This document shows positions 61,009-64,000 of a stretch of 64,000 nucleotides of DNA, in pieces. The notes below the pieces were generated by a model, which was not told where the DNA came from, did no database searches, and was given only the letters and a program-made list of their open reading frames with translations. The position numbers and the translations under genes are program-made. The first letter of the stretch is position 1. Every line of letters begins with the position of its first letter. The DNA is from Sclerodactyla briareus (Eukaryota > Echinodermata > Holothuroidea > Dendrochirotida > Sclerodactylidae): NCBI GenBank assembly GCA_026419785.1, contig JAODTK010005896.1, positions 1-64,000 of the forward strand. Direction: 5' to 3'.

Positions 61009-61132
61009 CCCAAACTACCTAATGGCTAATACAGAGACTTTGAATACAGCGTGGGAGATCGATACCAGACACCGAGTATGAATTCTCTGTGCAGACTGTC
61101 CTGGAAGGTGTAATCGCGGATTCAGGGTCGCG
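61009..61132 (+). CDS. FN3 exon K (second half of a split domain)
   Basis: Acceptor CTTCTAATCACAG, donor TCGCG|GTGAGG. After a broken start (PKLPNG, a stop, then YRDFEYSVGD in the same frame) the clear part is PDTEYEFSVQTVLEGVIADS followed by GSR. This matches the FN3 E-F loop and F strand (P.TEY.F.V), with G-strand sequence up to the donor. It completes the domain begun by exon J. Confidence 0.65.
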
Positions 61133-62619
61133 GTGAGGAATTCTACCTCTCCGAAGTGAGTTGAATATTACAATTAGTTCTATGCAGATAATCATCAAAG
61201 TACGCTGAGAATATATTTAATTCCAGTTGAAAGACCGCGCAACTGGTAGCAGACTTCTTGCGAAGTTCGACTAACAAAGTGTAAACACTAGTCCCCAGTC
61301 CAGTGCCATCATAGCAAGGGAAACTTGCAGTGAAACCAAGAACTGAAAAACATGTTAGTGAATGCCACAGTTGACCCAGAATATTACAAGGAGTAAGCGT
61401 ATTGTAGGTCTATTCACCCCACTGTGAGGTAAGTGTATTAAAAAAACTGTTTTAGAGTTCATGCTTGATAGCTGGTGAGCATATTGATGGGGGTACATAC
61501 TGCGAAGGCACTCCACTTCACCAATCTGCCAAAGATATCAGTTCCCACCTGAGCAAGCATCCATCCCTCCCTGAGGTACCCTATGCAATTCAGGAGATAT
61601 CTGCTGCACCGACTAAAATATCCCAAGTATAGGTCTATCATTGGACCCTGCACAGTATTATTGAACACCTGGCAAGGACACAAAAATCCAGGCTGTGGTC
61701 ACCCTGTCACCCATTGCAAATTAAAAGTTTCCCTATGCCGTGGAAAGCATTTCATGCTAGCCCGAGACTGGGTATGTGCAACCTTTTCAGTCCGGGGGCA
61801 GATGTGCACTCCTCAAGCTCCTAGTAGGCTACATAGTAAATATTCCTGCGTCTCATGTGGCACACTACTGAAATATACTGAGTAAGTCACTCGCTACTCA
61901 TAAGTCGCTAGTCGTGTGAAGATATCGAGGCGCTGCCTTGATACAAGACTATAATCCCGAATCTTAATCTTACTCAATCTTTCAAATTTATTGTGGTAAC
62001 AAACACCCAATTGATGCTTGTTTGTGAGGGTGCATAACAAGCCTCCGCTGCTAAATTTGGTTTGTCCTGTGGCATGAAGATTTGCTAGCGACGTTCCAGC
62101 TGGGACAGCTGCTTACGGGCCCACATTCGTTTCTCAATCCGGCCACTCCGGTATGGAGGGCCTATGATTGGTCAACTATCCCTGGGCTGCAGGTTGCCTC
62201 CAGCTTGCTCTAATTGTTCAATTTGTATGCTTGATTTCCTCTCAGGGTAATATTTAATTACACGGTTCCATACTATTAGCCAACATTACAAGCATGACAA
62301 GTCATGCTGTAACCCTCAGCTCATACCAATACTGAATATGAAGAGACTATAAGAACTTGTGACAATTGTTATTTAGTCATTAATTAGTCACATTTTGTTG
62401 AATATTTTTGTAACATTCCACTAATTAGTAGGTGTCACCTAATTTCAAATCAATTTTCCCCATTTGGATGCCAGAATTCTTCTGTTACAACCTTGCTGAT
62501 GTAATATGTAGACTGCATAGTTTCAAATCAATTTCATGATCACTAATTGCTCCATGTTTCATTCTTGTAATTTTTCATATCCATTAGCTAAATATATTAT
62601 ATCTATTTTTTGTCTTCAG
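61133..62619 (+). other. Intron between exons K and L
   Basis: No further exon is recognised in these 1.49 kb. The 100-codon reading at 61583-61885 has no FN3 landmark and no flanking splice pair. Confidence 0.5.
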
Positions 62620-62737
62620 CTGATGGCCAAGCCCCCCGTCTCTTGACAGTTGTACAGCTCATGTTAGAGTTTCCTAACTTCATCCATGCCACCTTGAACT
62701 GGCTGCCACCCCTGGAACGTTACAGCGGAGGTATCAG
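62620..62737 (+). CDS. FN3 exon L (first half of a split domain)
   Basis: The acceptor TTTTTTGTCTTCAG ends at 62619 and the donor ATCAG|GTAAGA follows 62737. The 118-nt exon is open from end to end: DGQAPRLLTVVQLMLEFPNF, IHATLNWLPPLERYSGGI, R. The LNWLPP strand B and SGGIR before strand C are classic. It starts in phase 1 and ends in phase 2, so the partner exon lies beyond the window. It is the only exon in the array with no visible frame break. Confidence 0.88.
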
Positions 62738-62780
62738 GTAAGAACAAAACTAAACCTCAAATAACTGGATGAAGAATTCT

Positions 62781-62806
62781 TATCTAATCTAATCTAATCT
62801 AATCTG
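62781..62806. repeat. (AATCT)n microsatellite
   Basis: About five TCTAA/AATCT pentamers at the start of the last intron. Confidence 0.9.
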
Positions 62807-62929
62807 TGGGAATTATCTAGGTTGTCCAAATCAAGAATTTACTTGCCTAAACAGTGTATCATTGGAAGAGTGGCTGTTGTTTTTCTATGCATTTTTAGCT
62901 CAAACCAGCTATTGGAATCTGCATGGCAC

Positions 62930-62958
62930 TCTATCTATCTGTCTGTCTGTCTGTCTGT
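62930..62958. repeat. TCTA/TCTG microsatellite
   Basis: TCTATCTA passing into (TCTG)n, about 28 bp. Confidence 0.9.
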
Positions 62959-63039
62959 CATGGCCTCTTCCTGGACCCTAAGAATGTCTGAATTGTCAAG
63001 GTCAAAGGTTATATAGTGGCAATATGGGCCATTATGTGT

Positions 63040-64000
63040 CAAATATCAAGATGTATCTTCTCCTACAAATTTTGGTGCACAGTGTGCTGATGTTTGGTCA
63101 TAATGATGGTCTATCAGCCGTACCTTCGGGGTGTTCAGGAATTTTTGTCCAAGGTCCCAGTTGGGCCAAGGGCCCATTTTATTGATTTTCACACAATGGT
63201 GCTCGAGATGCATGTCCTCCTACAAGCTTCAATTAATTTTCTTCAAAGTTACATGTGATGCTTCTTGGGTAAAGAACCATTGTGGATGTTCAGGAAGTTG
63301 GGCCATTGTGTGAAATACCACAAAATCTTGTATCTCCAACAAATTTAGTTGCACAGTGCTGATGTTCAGTCATGATATAATGATGGTCAAATAGCCGTAC
63401 CTTTGAGGTGTTCAGGATTTTTTGGTCAGAGGTCTGACGTGGGCCTGAGGGCCCATTTATGATATTTCACACAATGGTGCTCGAGATGCATGTCCTCCTA
63501 CAAGCTTCAATTAATTTTCTACAAAGTTACCTGTAATGCTTCTTGGGTAAAGAACCATTGTGGGTGTTCAGGAATTTTGGGCGTTTGGGCCATAGGGCCC
63601 ATGTGTGAAAGTACACCAAAATCTTGTATCTCCAACAAATTTAGTTGCACAGTGCTGATGTTCAGTCATAATGATGGTCAAATAGCCGTACCTTTGGGGT
63701 GTTCAGGATTTTTTGGTCCGAGTTCGGACGTGGGCTTGAGGGCCCATTTATGATATTTCACACAATGGTGCTCGAGATGCATGTCCTCCTACAAGCTTCA
63801 ATTGAATTTCTTAAAAAACATGTAAGGTTCTTGGGTAAGTGCCATTGGAGATGTTCAGGAATTTTGGGCCCAGGCCCAGTTTTTGGGCCTCTGGGCTCAT
63901 TATGTGAAATACCGCAAAATCTTGTATCTCCTACGAAATTCTGTTGCACCATGCTGATGTTCAGTCAATTGTGTCTAATAGCCGTACTGTCAGGGTGCCC
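63040..64000 (+). repeat. ~285-bp tandem repeat, more than 3 copies, continuing past the window
   Basis: CAATGGTGCTCGAGATGCAT followed by GTCCTCCTACAAGCTTCAAT starts at 63193, 63473 and 63763 (periods 280 and 290). Each unit also has AAAGAACCATTGTGG, GTTCAGGAA, AATCTTGTATCTCCAACAAA, TGTTCAGTCAT and AATAGCCGTACCTTTG. A single diverged relative lies at 12825-13130. It is intronic with respect to the FN3 gene. Cut by the window end. Confidence 0.92.

Larger units (their letters stand above)
29839..62737 (+). other. Multi-exon gene for a tandem fibronectin type III protein, incomplete in window
   Basis: Twelve exon candidates in one orientation encode about ten FN3 domains. FN3 domains are ~90-residue beta-sandwich modules typical of extracellular matrix proteins and cell-surface receptors. 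Single-exon domains lie at 49232, 50391, 51223, 52791, 54689 and 56792. The last three domains are split over two exons each (58109+59875, 60372+61009, and 62620 plus an exon beyond the window). Most introns are phase 1, the usual arrangement that lets FN3 exons duplicate. Neither a signal peptide exon nor a transmembrane or catalytic exon is visible, so the family (matrix protein, adhesion receptor, receptor phosphatase or other) cannot be named. Frame breaks occur in nearly every exon. The 19-kb gap between 30034 and 49231 makes membership of the first exon less certain. Confidence 0.8.

Noticed and set aside
63040-64000. CRISPR-like array
   Set aside because: Units are ~285 bp with continuous similarity and no short-repeat/spacer alternation, and the context is a eukaryotic intron.

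Overview
This looks like metazoan nuclear DNA, most likely from a marine invertebrate. The evidence is phase-1 fibronectin type III (FN3) exons flanked by GT-AG introns, AT-leaning non-coding sequence, a decayed CR1-type LINE, a TTAA-flanked MITE, many microsatellites, and short diverged tandem repeats built on phrases such as GACCTTTGATGACC and AAACTTGGTGGATGTGG. Repeats of that style are common in invertebrate deuterostomes (amphioxus, hemichordates, echinoderms), but the sequence does not settle the group. No bacterial operon, CRISPR array, rRNA or tRNA gene could be supported.

Layout. 1-14.1 kb: no supportable gene; tandem and dispersed repeats at 1.0-1.5, 4.7, 9.6-11.4 and 12.8-13.1 kb, and a MITE at 6.84-7.20 kb. 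14.1-17.0 kb (possibly to 18.5 kb): a reverse-strand CR1-like LINE with recognisable endonuclease, reverse transcriptase and C-terminal parts, riddled with frame breaks. 18.5-29.8 kb: repeats and non-coding sequence. 29.8-62.7 kb: a forward-strand gene for a protein with tandem FN3 domains. Twelve exon candidates encode about ten domains (most as single ~256-260-nt phase 1-1 exons, the last three split over two exons), and the gene runs off the right edge. Between its first candidate exon (29.84-30.03 kb) and the next (49.23 kb) lie 19 kb without a recognisable FN3 exon. That gap holds a G/T-rich strand-asymmetric tract (34.0-36.8 kb), then a GC-rich block (36.8-43.64 kb) made partly of ~112-bp minisatellite units inside a duplicated ~1.8-kb unit. 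The block ends in a pair of palindromic elements (43.65-43.99 kb). 62.8-64.0 kb: a ~285-bp tandem repeat continuing past the window end.

Most FN3 exons keep intact splice sites and domain motifs but carry one or more single-base frame breaks. This fits uncorrected long-read indels better than an old pseudogene, so all protein readings here are approximate. The most unusual structure is at 58.26-58.75 kb: the 3' end of an FN3 exon together with its splice donor is tandemly copied eight times as a ~60-bp unit, giving eight consecutive near-identical splice donors. No clearly undescribed multi-gene system was found; the GC-rich block and its palindromes are the least explained part.
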